Translations under genes and position numbers: made by a program | Shown: positions 15,501 through 24,757 of the stretch, piece after piece | Position numbering within the stretch: the first letter of the stretch is position 1 | How the letters are laid out: every line of letters begins with the position of its first letter | From: Rugalucina vietnamica | Lineage: Eukaryota > Mollusca > Bivalvia > Lucinida > Lucinidae | Reading direction: 5' to 3' | Length of the DNA stretch: 64,000 nucleotides | NCBI GenBank assembly: GCA_964017185.1 | Contig: OZ024870.1 | Location: forward strand, 63,280,812 to 63,344,811 | The notes under the pieces: model-generated | The model's database searches: none | The model's input: only the letters and a program-made list of their open reading frames with translations | Told to the model about the DNA's origin: nothing

Positions 15501-16959
15501 AAATTTTGGGTCAAAAAGTGTAAAATTGCACATTTTTGGAAAAAATGATTACCAGTGAAATTTTTAACTAGCTTTTGATTGTGCAAGTGATCTGTATGAT
15601 GTCAGTATCAGAAAAACAAAGAAACATGTTGAATTTTAGAGAATTTGTAGTTTTTACAAAATACAAAAATGGCATTTTCGGAAAAGTAACCAGTGATCTT
15701 AAAAACGGTCTATAAACAAAAAAGGTTACAAAGAGCCACGCATTTTAAGGTTATGGCAGATAAGCGCATGTCCCGCATGACTGTTTCTCATGTGATGCAT
15801 GTGCTTATCTGCCATATTCTTTGAATGCATTTTCGTTGTATTCTTCGCTTTTTTAGCTCACCTGAGCCGAAGGCTCACAAGGTGAGCTTATAGTATGGTA
15901 GTCGAGCCGGCGTCCGTGGGTGCGTCCGTCTGTGCGTCCGTCCGTTCACATTTTCAAACTTGAATATCTCTAAGACAACAAGGCCAATCGCAATCAAACT
16001 TTACCTGAAGCATCATTAAGGAGGGGGAAAGGTTGCATTAGGTTTTGGGCCAGGTCGGATCAGAACTCTGGTTTCCATGGCAACAGATAGCTCCCATTGA
16101 GTTATAATGGGGAAAATGTTGTGGCCACTCTAGCAACTTCATTTTTGATTGGATCTTCTTCATTCTTGGGAACAACAAGGACAACCATAATATCTCGGAT
16201 GAGTTCAAATTTCGGCCAGGTTCGACCTCAGATTGCGGAGTTAGCTGCCCTTGAGCGTCTGGAAAAATCCCCGTAGACTTATAATGGGAAAAATGTTGTG
16301 GCCACTCTAGCGCCTTTATTTTTCATTGGGTCTTCTTCATTCTTGCAGGTAACAAGGACAATCATAATATCTCGGATGGGTTCGAATTTCAGCCAGATCT
16401 GACTGGAGTTAGCTGCCCTTGAGTGTTTGAAAAATCATTATTTTGTGTTGTGGCCATTCTAGCGCCTTCAATTTTGATCGGATCTTCTTCATACTTGGAA
16501 GTAACAAGGATAGCCATAACATCTCGAATGAGTTCGAATTTCAAGTAGATCCGACCCTTGACTGCAGAGTTATCTGCCCTTGACTGTGTGAAAAATTAAT
16601 ATTTAGTGTTGTGGCCACTCTAGCGCCTTCATTTTTATTCGGATTTTCTTTATTCTTGGAAGTAACAAGGACATATATAACATCTCGGATGAGTTCGAAT
16701 TTCGACCAGATTTGACCTCCGACTGCGGAGTTAGCTGCCCTTTAGTGTTTGAAAAATCAATATTTTGTATTGTGACCACTCTAGCGCCTTCAATTTTGAT
16801 CGGATCTTCTTCATTCTTGGAAGAAACAAGGATAATCATAACATCTTGGATGAGTTCGAATTTGAGCCAGATTTGACCGTGGACTGCGGAGTTAGCTGCC
16901 CTTGAATGTTTGAAAAATCAATTTTTAGTGTTGTGGCCACTCCAGCATCTTCAATTTTG

Positions 16960-16994
<35 letters not shown>

Positions 16995-19900
16995 ACTTTG
17001 TCCAGTGACTGTACTTGTTAACTCTCAGGTGAGCGATTGTTGCCCTTGGACTACTTGTTAAAGGATATCAAAACCACCGATTAATTTCCGAAAATGCCAA
17101 TTTTCAAAATTTTGTAAAAACTAAAATTTCACGAAATTTCAAAATGTTTCGTTGTTTTTCTGACACTGACATTATGCAGATTACATGTACAATAAAACAT
17201 TATTGAAAATTTTCATGGTAATCTTTTTTCTCTAAAAAAAATATGCAATTTTACACTTTTTGTCCCAAAAATTTCCATTATCATCAACGCTCTTAAATTT
17301 CCTGCAAACTTCAAAAAACTTGATACTGGTAGCTACCAAAAATGTTAGAAATAACAAAATTCAAGTTAATCACAAAAAATATGCAAAAACATGGTGGTGC
17401 AAGATTTTTGATTTTGTTCAAAACATTGATTGTGGGTACATGTTAGTAGTGCATTTGTACCCACAGTCTATGTTTTGTGGCAAAAACAAGAAAAATAGAT
17501 ATACCACTACAAACCCCAGTTTTGCTATATAAAAATAGGGAACAAAAGGGTATATATTACACGGACATGTTATCCTGATGTTAATTCTGAAATAAAATAG
17601 TTATGGTGGGAATATGGGCCCCAAATAGATGGGCTATCTGTGCCTCCAGGCAAAGCTAATAAATTACTGACTTGCCATCTGATTACTTAATTGTTAAACG
17701 TTCAGAAGGTCTGATCCTTTCAAGGAAAAAAGCAAACCATCCATATATATAAGCTTTAGTTGTTAACTCAGGTGGTTATATTTCAAGCCCTTTTGGGGTG
17801 TCCTGTGTCATCCTTATGTTTTGTAGAGGTCCTTTAAAATAGAGGCAACGTTCCGCTAAGCAACAAATGGAACAAAAATACAGATACCCTGACATTTTGA
17901 TAGAAACACTTCAAGAATAAAACTATTTACGTTTGTTTTCTAGCGAGACAAGAAAATATGATAGAAGAAACATGTTAAGAGTTCTGAATAAATATTTGGG
18001 TTTCCATGTTACATGCATCATCTAAGCGATACCTTTAGATGAACGATGCTTTTGGACACCTTGTCCCATTCAAGAAGTCCAATCTGTTGATTTCTAATTA
18101 TTTCTAGGATAAAACACTACCGTATACAAAGGCGCTAAGGCAAAAGTCTATATCTTATCTGGAAGAAAGATGGGGGACAAAGCGACTCGATATTCCAGAA
18201 GGAATGGTAGCACCATACATGCAAATGATTAAGTTACCATATCTAAAAGGTTTCTCTGATGATCCGGTAAGATAAGGAGTTTTTGTTGCTTTTAAATCAT
18301 CGAGATAACATTTAACAAGTATGGCTAGAATACGCAAGCTTTCTTGGCCAGAGCTGTGCGTACATGGCTAGAAATTCATATGAAACCCCAAATCACTTTT
18401 ACATGTATACCATTCTGTTTGGGGTTAGATTATATAAACTAAATTTACAAAATATGAATATAACTTACTTGTAAACCATGCTTTCGTCGTTCAGCATAAC
18501 TCTATAGGGAAGTTCATTATCGGACGTTAAAATCATACTATAATTTAAGCAACGTTTGTCTGTTTGTTTGTTTGTTTGTTTGTTTGTTTGTTTGTTTGTT
18601 CCCCTACTCCTCCCAGGTCCTTGGGCCGATCTTCACCAAACTTGGAGGGAAGGTGGAGGGCGGCCCCGGATATTAGCTTGAGGGGTTCGTTTTTGAAAGG
18701 TCAAGGTCATCGAGGTCAAAGGTCAAATTTATGTTTTTTTTCTGTTTGTTCCCCTACTTCTCCCAGGTCCTTGGGCCGATCTTCACCAAACTTGGTGGGA
18801 AAGTTGAGGGCGGCCCCAGATATTAGCTCGAGGGGTTGATTTTTCCAAAGGTCAAGGTCATCGAGGTCAAAGGTCAAATTTCTGTATCTCGGCAGTCCTT
18901 GGTCCGATTTGCATGAAACTTGGTTAGTGTATACAGGGCGGCCCCGGATATTAGCTCGATGGGTTAATTATTTAAAAGGTCAAGGTCATCGAGGTCAAAG
19001 GTCAAATTTCTGTATCTCAGCAGTCCTAGGTCCGATTTGCATGAAACTTGCTGAGTGTATACAGGTTGATCCCTGATTAAGATTTATGGGTCCAATTGGG
19101 TCAAAGGTCATCGAGGTCAAAGGTCAAATTCATGGTTTTTTTCTGTTGGTCATGTTTTTTTTTCTGTTTGTTCCCCTACTTCTCCCAGGTCCTTGGGCCG
19201 ATCTTCACCGAACTTCCGGATATTAGCTCGAGGGATTCATTTATTAAAGGTCAAGGTCATCGAGGTCAAAGGTCAAATTTCTATATCTCAGCAGTCCTTG
19301 GTCCGATTTACATAAAACTTGGTGAGTGTATACAGGTTGATCCCTGATTAAGATTTATGGGTCCAATTGGGTCAAAGGTCATCGAGGTCAAAGGTCAAAT
19401 TTGTTTTGTCTTTTTCTGTTTGTTCCTCCCAGGTCCTTGGGCCAATCTTCACCAAACTTGGTGGGAAGGTTGAGGGCGGCCCAAGATATTAGCTGGAGGG
19501 GTTCATTTTTCCAAAGGTCAAGGTCATCGAGGTCAAAGGTCAAATTTCTGTATCTCGGCAGTCCATGGTCCGACGCATGAAACTTGGTGAGTGTATACAG
19601 GGCGGCCCCGGATATTAGCTCGATGGGTTAATTATTTAAAAGGTCAAGGTCATCGAGGTCAAAGGTCAAATTTCTGTATCTCAGCAGTCCTTTGTCTGAT
19701 TTGCATGAAACTTGCTGAGTGTATACAGGTTGATCCCTGATTAAGATTTATGGGTCCAATTGGGTCAAAGGTCATCGAGGTCAAAGGTCAAATTTATGTT
19801 TTTTTTCTGTTGGTCATGTTTTTTTTCTGTTTGTTCCCCTACTTCTCCCAGGTCCTTGGGCCGATCTTCACCGAACTTCCGGATATTAGCTCGAGGGATT

Positions 19901-20832
19901 CATTTATCAAAGGTCAGGGTCATCGAGGTCAAAGGTCAATTTTTTATATCTCAGCAGTCCTTGGTCCGATTTACATAAAACTTGGTGAGTTTATACAGGT
20001 TGATCCCTGATTAAGATTTATGGGTCCAATTGGGTCAAAGGTTATCGAGGTCAAAGGTCAAATTTATGTTTTTTTTTCTGTTTGTTCCTCCCAGGTCCTT
20101 GGGCCAATCTTTACCAAACTTGGTGGGAAGGTTGAGGGAGGCCCTGGATTTTAGCTCGAGGGGTTCATTTTTAAAGGTCAAGGTCATCGAGGTCAAAGGT
20201 CAAATTTCTGCAACACGGCAGTCCTTCGTCTGATTTGCATAAAACTTGGTGAGTGTATACGGGTTGATCCCTGATTAAGATTTATGGGTCCAACTGGGTC
20301 AAAGGTCAAATTTATGTTGTTTTTCTGTTTGTTCCTCCCAGGTCCTTGGGCCGATCTTCACCAAACTGGAGGGAAGGTGGAGGGCGGCCCCGGATATTAG
20401 CTTGAGGGGTTCATTTTTTGAAAGGTCAAGGTCATCGAGGTCAAAGGTCAAATTTGTCATGTTTTTCTCTTTTCCTATGTGTATGTCTTATTTCAGATTG
20501 TGTGTGTGTGTATGTGTGTGTCTTATTTGTCTTCATCGCCGCAATCATCTTACTGCTACATCGAGGCGGGTAAAATTTACTAGTGCATAAGAAATTGAAT
20601 AGAATTGGATTTATGTGGTTATTTGCAGGAGAATCAGTGGAGACCATTAATGAAGTATGTTCTGGAACGTTTCGACATTCAAGTGGCTGTGAACAACATA
20701 CAGGGCGAGTTATTTGCTCGGCTGTCATTTACACCGTATGTTGTATTTGAGGATGTCGTGAAACTGGCGGATGCTATTGAAACTATGCACAAAGAGTCAA
20801 TAGAAACAAGTGAGAAGACGAAAGAAACATGA
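2312..20832 (+). CDS. PLP-dependent class V aminotransferase, isopenicillin N epimerase-like; 9 coding exons, complete
   Basis: Exons 2312-2448, 2799-2941, 7154-7273, 7716-7829, 13074-13226, 13981-14121, 14363-14436, 18108-18266 and 20629-20832 join in one frame to 414 codons plus TGA. Every intron is GT-AG, with phases 2,1,1,1,1,1,0,0. The N-terminus carries the family motif around VNQGSYGCVP (residues 30-39). QNATKA (89-94) lies where the cofactor phosphate is held. VIDGAHAPG (199-207) supplies the pyridine-binding Asp201 and His204. GNLHKW (223-228) supplies the Schiff-base Lys227. LEERWGT and the C-terminal RLSFTPYVVFEDV match the small domain. The length is normal for the family, so nothing appears to be missing. 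No targeting signal is evident, so it is probably cytosolic. The substrate cannot be told from sequence; 'epimerase' is an annotation habit, and a cysteine-desulfurase-like or other PLP activity is equally possible. The start is the ATG just after a possible acceptor (TTGTACAG, ending 2304), so an upstream non-coding exon is likely. Confidence 0.93.
3997..4047 (+). repeat. Four near-tandem CCATTCCGGT words in intron 2
   Basis: CCATTCCGGT occurs at 3997, 4010, 4028 and 4038, separated by 0-8 bp spacers. Confidence 0.8.
4250..4500 (+). repeat. Hairpin repeat family D, copy 1
   Basis: The shared order is ATATACAGAG, a Lys/Asn-like A/T tract, an inverted pair around CATAG..(loop)..CCCACAATCTATGTTTTG, then CCCCAGTTTTGCTATATAAA closing on GTGGGG, then GGGTATATATTACAYGGACA and TGTTATCCTGATG. 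The same order recurs at 17400, 52255, 52840 and 54600. Non-autonomous and non-coding. Confidence 0.75.
4935..5000 (+). mobile_element. Truncated SINE fragment
   Basis: CTCACACCGCTGTGTCTGGC followed by GGTTCGATCCC resembles the box-B half of the SINE at 28365-28612. It is cut off by the AGCTCACC element that starts at 5008. Confidence 0.5.
5008..6788 (+). mobile_element. AGCTCACC element A1 (Helentron-like, non-autonomous), full length, in intron 2
   Basis: It starts in a T run with a nested hairpin (outer stem AGCTCACC / GGTGAGCT, inner stem GAGCC-GAA-GGCTC) followed by GTCCGTCC microsatellite sequence. It ends CAGGTGAGCG, then the palindrome AGGACCATTGGTCCT and CTGG, and then a T run again. 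Internal units repeat the phrases 'TTCTCTGAAACCGCT.GGCC' and 'GTTGCTATGGCAACTT'. A short insert ends in (ATCA)n at 5510-5536. No coding capacity. The Helentron assignment rests on the T/T target, the 3' hairpin and the CTRR-type end, and is inference. Confidence 0.7.
5465..5536 (+). mobile_element. Possible SINE/LINE tail nested in element A1
   Basis: A block containing GACGCTAATGACTCATTAGG ends in GTCGTTAAACATCAATCAAT with five ATCA units. It interrupts an otherwise continuous A-element unit, as expected of a retroposon tail with a microsatellite end. Confidence 0.45.
8623..12070. repeat. Dispersed 14-bp word GTTACMCTCCTGAC in intron 4
   Basis: Copies lie at 8623-8636, 8963-8976 (one mismatch), 11494-11507, 11657-11670 and 12057-12070 on plus, and at 10534-10547 on minus. 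The last plus copy sits in a hairpin whose arms are AGCCAAAAATGTCA (12033-12046) and TGACGTTTTTGGCT (12067-12080). The role is unknown. Confidence 0.7.
10165..10431 (-). pseudogene. Lys/Arg-rich coding remnant, probably transposon-derived
   Basis: The minus strand opens MAKLVVKLPTRTRSARNEDK and runs into a basic helix containing ERVRKFREKTKK. At an A run the frame shifts to one continuing DPMYKKKLLELKEK and then KEKVKQK. The composition resembles basic N-terminal helices of repeated mollusc and cnidarian proteins. No catalytic domain is present. It could be a decayed exon of a mobile element carried with the 14-bp words; the function is not known. Confidence 0.4.
12350..12475 (+). mobile_element. 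SINE/LINE-tail-like repeat, copy 1
   Basis: GACATGACCATAGCTGT followed by GAGTGGGACTTAAAGCAACC and a CAAAC-rich end matches the end of the copy at 12795-12965. Confidence 0.45.
12512..12574 (+). repeat. (ATTT)n/poly-T microsatellite
   Basis: A nearly pure T/A stretch of repeated TATT and T runs in intron 4. Confidence 0.85.
12795..12965 (+). mobile_element. SINE/LINE-tail-like repeat, copy 2
   Basis: GGAATATGGGCTCCC, then CATCCAGGCAAAGCTTA, GACCATAGCTGTAGACTGAG, and a (CAAA)n end. A related left part appears at 17605-17695. A tail microsatellite after an ACGCTAA block is typical of retroposon 3' ends. Confidence 0.5.
14620..14815 (+). repeat. Repeat with GGCCCCGACTT hairpin and T25 tract
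   Basis: GGCCCCGACTTAAAGCCATT pairs with GTTGGTTGGGGCC, followed by T25 at 14726-14750. A related piece lies in reverse at 32385-32465. Confidence 0.5.
14860..15250 (+). repeat. Interspersed repeat family B, copy 1
   Basis: It opens AGAGATTCACCACGAGGACC, has TTTAAGCC, then GTAACTGAGTGGCC, and closes CACCTCGGTTTTTGGAGTGG...GATTGCGCCTTTTCCTGATC. The same order is at 28882-29300 and 38172-38615. Non-coding. Confidence 0.75.
15300..17420. mobile_element. Foldback arms (15300-15715 and 17060-17420) enclosing element A2
   Basis: The two arms are inverted, diverged copies of one sequence. Landmarks are GTCAAAAAGTGTAAAATTGC on the left against GCAATTTTACACTTTTTGTC on the right, and TTTTACAAAATACAAAAATGGCATTTTCGG against CCGAAAATGCC. 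The right arm runs straight into a family D hairpin. Confidence 0.65.
15855..17058 (+). mobile_element. AGCTCACC element A2 with a different tandem core, in intron 7
   Basis: The 5' nested hairpin AGCTCACC..GGTGAGCT is the same as in A1. The core is about six tandem units of roughly 162 bp (GTGGCCACTCTAGCGCCTTC at about 16115, 16297, 16449, 16609, 16773 and 16935). It then has A33 at 16960-16992 and a variant 3' end, CTCAGGTGAGCGATTGTTGC. No coding capacity. Confidence 0.7.
17421..17585 (+). repeat. Hairpin repeat family D, copy 2
   Basis: TGTGGGTACATGTTAG and CCCACAGTCTATGTTTTG form the inverted pair, followed by CCCCAGTTTTGCTATATAAA and TACACGGACATGTTATCCTG. Confidence 0.75.
18557..18600 (+). 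repeat. (TTTG)n microsatellite
   Basis: Ten or so uninterrupted GTTT units immediately precede the intron 8 array. Confidence 0.9.
18601..20455 (+). repeat. Intron 8 tandem array with AGGTCA direct repeats
   Basis: About fourteen units of roughly 120-150 bp alternate between two types. One opens 'GGTCCTTGGGCCGATCTTCA' and the other 'CTCAGCAGTCCTTGGTCCGA'; both continue to a GGATATTAGCTCGA block. Nearly every unit closes with AAGGTCAAGGTCATCGAGGT followed by CAAAGGTCAAATTT, which contains a perfect AGGTCA-A-AGGTCA. Apparent ORFs opening MFVCLFVC or MGQRSSRSK are by-products of the repeat. Confidence 0.9.
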
Positions 20833-21452
20833 TATTTAGTAGAAAGAGAGGCCGTTTAAGTTGAAGTGAATGAAACACACCAATACATGCAGAGATATGA
20901 ACAAATAAAGTCTACAGTACTATCATTCAGTTACTTAGCTATGTTATATTTCTCTTTTGATGCATTGTTGATCCCCTCCTGTACTGTCCCTTTCGGTCTC
21001 TGCACCATGGCCAAACGTATCAGTTTGAGAATTTTGTGCTGTCTTTTAATTTTCTTGTGCGTGCTGAGAAAATCGATCATATACTAAGTACATTTACTCC
21101 GGAAGGTGGGCGCATATATATGACTGTAAAAGTCAAACATAAAATATAGATATATTTTAAGAGAGTTCATACATTTGGTGTTTTGCCAGAGAATTTTTGT
21201 ACGATATAACACAATCTTAACCATTGGCTGTATTGTGAGGTGTGTTAGAATTATTTTACTGTTTGATGACATGTATGTGCCAGCATACACAGAATGATTT
21301 TCATTGAATCTCATTTTGTCTGATTTTTGCGGAAATTTATCAGTGGGCTCTTTAATAATAACAGAGTTTGCTATGTTGACGAGGACTAAAGCAAAATAAT
21401 CATAAAATAGGGGGTTCAGGTCATTTTTATGGTATCAAAATAGCCTGTTTTT
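20833..21452. other. 3' flank of the aminotransferase gene
   Basis: Apart from the poly(A) signal candidate, no gene or repeat was recognised before element A3. Confidence 0.5.
20904..20909 (+). promoter_or_regulatory. Candidate polyadenylation signal of the aminotransferase gene
   Basis: AATAAA lies 72 nt after the TGA of the last exon. Position and sequence fit a poly(A) signal; no transcript evidence is available. Confidence 0.45.
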
Positions 21453-22873
21453 AGCTCACATGAGCCGAAGGCTCACAGGTGAGCTTATAGTATACCCATG
21501 ATCCGGCGTCCGTCCGTCCGTCGTCCGTCCGTCGTCGTCCACAATTTCAAAGATCTTCTTCTCTGAAACCACTTGGCCGATCAAGTTGAAATTATATGTG
21601 GAGCCTCCTTGCATAGTGGCATTGAAATTTTGTTCGCGATATTTTGGTCACATGCCCAAGATGGCCGCCACGCCCATATATGGTAAAAACCCTTCAAAAA
21701 TCTTCTCCAGAACCGGCAGGCCGATTTCCACGAAACTTGGTATGTAGCATCGGGGACTCCAGCCCATCATAGTTTGCTAAAATGATGACCCTGGGATGAC
21801 CTTGACCTATTTTACGGCAAGGTCAATTTTGGAAATATAGGCTTTTACATTGGAAAAAGTAAAAACTATGGATTTCTTGTAAACTATTGCAGCCTGAGTC
21901 CTGAAAAGTGGTAGATGCAGACAACTAATGGAGTAGATGAAGGTATATGATTAATATAGGTCAAGGTCATCTCTTGACCTTGGCCGATCTGTCGTTCATA
22001 CACACTTTTCAAATATCTTCTCTGCAACCGCTTGACAGATCAAAGTGAAATTTTATGTGGAACCTCCATGGGTAGGGGGAACGAAAGTTTGTTCGCGAAA
22101 TTTGGGTCACATGACCAAGATGGCCGCCAAGCCCATATATGGTAAAAACCCTTCAAAAATCTTCTTCTCCAGAACCGGCAGGCCGATTTCCACGAAACTT
22201 GGTATGTAGCATCGGCGACTCCAGCCCATCATAGTTTGCTAAAATGATGACCCTGGGATGACCTTGACCTATTTTACGGCAAGGTCAATTTTGGAAACAT
22301 AGGCTTTTACATTGGAAAAAGTGAAAACTATGGATTTCTTGTAAACTATTGCAGCCTGAGTCCTGAAAAGTGGTAGATGCAGACAACTAATGGAGTAGAT
22401 GAAGGTATGTGATTAATATAGGTTAAGGTCATCTCTTGACCCTGACCGATATGTCGTTCATACACACTTTTCAAAGATCTTCTACTCTGCAATCGCTTGG
22501 CCAATCAAAGTGAAATTTTATGTGGAACCTCCATGGGTAGGGGGGACGAAAATTTGTTCGCGAAATTTGGGTCACATGACCAAGATAGCCGCCACGCCCA
22601 TATATAGTGAAAACCCTTAAGAATCTTCTTCTCCAGAACCGATGGGCGGATTTCCACGAAACTTGATATGTAGCATCGGTGACTCCAGCCCATTATAGTT
22701 TGCTAAAATGATGACCCTGGAATGACCTTGACCTATTTTACGGAAAGGTCAATTTTGGAAACATAGGCTTTTACATGGAAAAAGGCGAAAACACTGGATA
22801 TTTTGGAAACTATTGCAGCCTGATCTGAGACTTGAATGTTGAATGCAGACAACTGATGGAGACAATGAAGGTA
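21453..22873 (+). mobile_element. AGCTCACC element A3, lacking the usual 3' end
   Basis: The 5' hairpin (AGCTCACATGAGCCGAAGGC) and GTCCGTCC tract are followed by about 465-bp units with GTCACATGACCAAGATGGCC, CCGGCAGGCCGATTTCCACG, TGACCTTGACCTATTTTACG and CTATTGCAGCCTGAG. It stops within a unit near 22873 without the CAGGTGAGCG/CTGG end, so it is 3'-truncated. Confidence 0.8.
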
Positions 22874-23204
22874 CAGCTCCGTTTCAAAAGTTTAGTACAT
22901 AGCGATTTGTTTCATAAGTAATGGCATAACAGTGCCAATACTTGAAGATTGGCCAAATGTTATTGGGTGTTTGCAGATTTGAACGGATTTCGTTATGTCA
23001 AACTTAATATATAAAACTATTCACTGATTGTAACATTTTAGATTTTAATCGATTGATTTATCATTAGTCGCACATTAAAATGACAAACAGAATATCATAA
23101 GTTCTGGGATACAAATATCAACCTTAACATTGATTTCATGCCATTCAAGAAAGTTTTAACCAAAAACATATTATATCGTTAAATTGTCACATCACCTGGC
23201 ATAC

Positions 23205-23543
23205 TACACCTAACAAAATATTTGGTCTACCCTGTGTATATTCAAGTTTATTGAAGCTTGAAATATTGCACCCAAATAGCCGTGGTACACACAATTATAC
23301 AACCAGACAACGTTTGATACATAATTACACATACAACCGTTTGTTTTTACAAATAACACTGGTCAAGCAGTTGAATATAAATATTTGATCCAGAGAAAGC
23401 CGCTCGAAAAGGTACTGGGACACAAAATGGCGAAACGACTGTCCAAACAAGGTTAGGCATTCTAGTAGGATTGAAGATTTCAAGCTTTAATAACCTCGAC
23501 TGTACATAGTGTAGACCAAATATTATATAAGGTGTAGTCTCCT
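23205..23543. mobile_element. Nested MITE inside the 22.9-23.9 kb element
   Basis: The termini CACCTAACAAAATATTTGGTC and, reversed, CACCTTATATAATATTTGGT are followed by CTAC-CTGTGTA/CTACACTATGTA. No ORF. Confidence 0.6.
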
Positions 23544-23691
23544 GGACGCTCTGTCATTTTATGTGAATAATAAATTTTTAGTTCAAACTTTCTTGTAATG
23601 TGAGAAATCAATGGTAATATTGATTAAGTCGGTTAAAAAGCTCATCAGAGCTTATGTTGTACTGTTGTGATACTTGCCGACTCGAAATAAA

Positions 23692-23716
23692 TCTTATCTT
23701 ATCTTATCTTATCTTT
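23692..23716 (+). repeat. (ATCTT)n microsatellite
   Basis: Four to five ATCTT units. Confidence 0.8.
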
Positions 23717-24361
23717 GATATTTGTGTCAGAGAAGTTATTTTATTTCGTTTATCATATTTTATGTGTTATTATCTATTTATAAATCAATCAAAATCTAAA
23801 TTGTTACAATCAGTGAATAATTCTATGTAATAGGATTGACTTAGCGAAATCCGTTCAAATCTGCAAACACCCAATAAAATTTGGCCAAGCTTCAAGTACG
23901 GGTACTGCTATTATGGACCGTATTATGTACCAAAATGGCCGCTGAGCATGTAAATACAGAGAAATACTCCCAAAACGATACAAATCATTTATATGCAATT
24001 CAACAACCATACAAATCCTATAGCCACTCATTATTCCCATGCTAACTAATTTAGCATTTCAAAATGGCTGCAAAAGCTATGGTACATGTATGACGTTGCT
24101 AAGGAATTTTTCTATACAATAGAAACTCAAACTTTGCTCTCAAGGGTATCTTGAGTTTATGTGTATATTTGTTGATAACTTCAGAATAATTTTTGTTCAC
24201 TTGCATTAATTTTCCTAAACAGACTTATATTTGGGGTAATCATTAGAAGTTTCATGGAAATGAACATATAATTTGTATGCATGCTATACACCTGTAAACT
24301 TGTATTTATTCTGAAATGATCATCAAGTAAGCACATGAAACTGTACATCACCCTATATTAC

Positions 24362-24600
24362 CTTGGATGCAACCAACTTCTTACAGTGCAGATTGATGCA
24401 ACATCACATGATAACACATGCCAAAATAGTGTTGATTGGAAGCTGGATTGATTAGGCAACAACCTAAAGGAAAGCAATGAACTCTTTGCTGTCGGTTGTT
24501 ACTCAATCGATCTGATTTCCAGTCACCACACTCCATTATGTCATGTGTCGTGTGACGTTGCATCAATCTGCGCTGTAATAATTTGGTTGCATCCAAAGGT
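24362..24600. mobile_element. MITE, 239 bp, arms of about 55 bp
   Basis: The left end CTTGGATGCAACCAACTTCT and the reversed right end CTTTGGATGCAACCAAATTA continue through CAGATTGATGCAAC in both arms. The interior is non-coding. Confidence 0.8.
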
Positions 24601-24757
24601 ATATATAGTGTATATGTATGGTGATCGTTTTTCTACAAACGTTTGATCTATTTGATTATGTTGGAGCTTAATGTCAACAGCTTTTCAGTCATGGCAGGAT
24701 GGAGAAAAAACAAGTTGACAAATGAGCTATGTCATGAAAAATCACGGGAGCTGCAGT

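Larger units (their letters stand above)
22930..23925. mobile_element. Inverted-repeat element with arms of about 130 bp
   Basis: The left arm (about 22935-23065) and the reversed right arm (about 23780-23915) share TATTGGGTGTTTGCAGATTT, GAACGGATTTCG and TATTCACTGATTGTAACA, with a few indels. The interior carries a second inverted-repeat element. Confidence 0.75.

Noticed and set aside
18564-20233. Plus-strand ORFs such as MFVCLFVCLFVC.. and MGQRSSRSK..
   Set aside because: They are translations of the (TTTG)n tract and the intron 8 repeat units, not genes.
20866-21087. Plus ORF downstream of the aminotransferase stop
   Set aside because: It lies in the likely 3' UTR after the candidate poly(A) signal and resembles no protein family.
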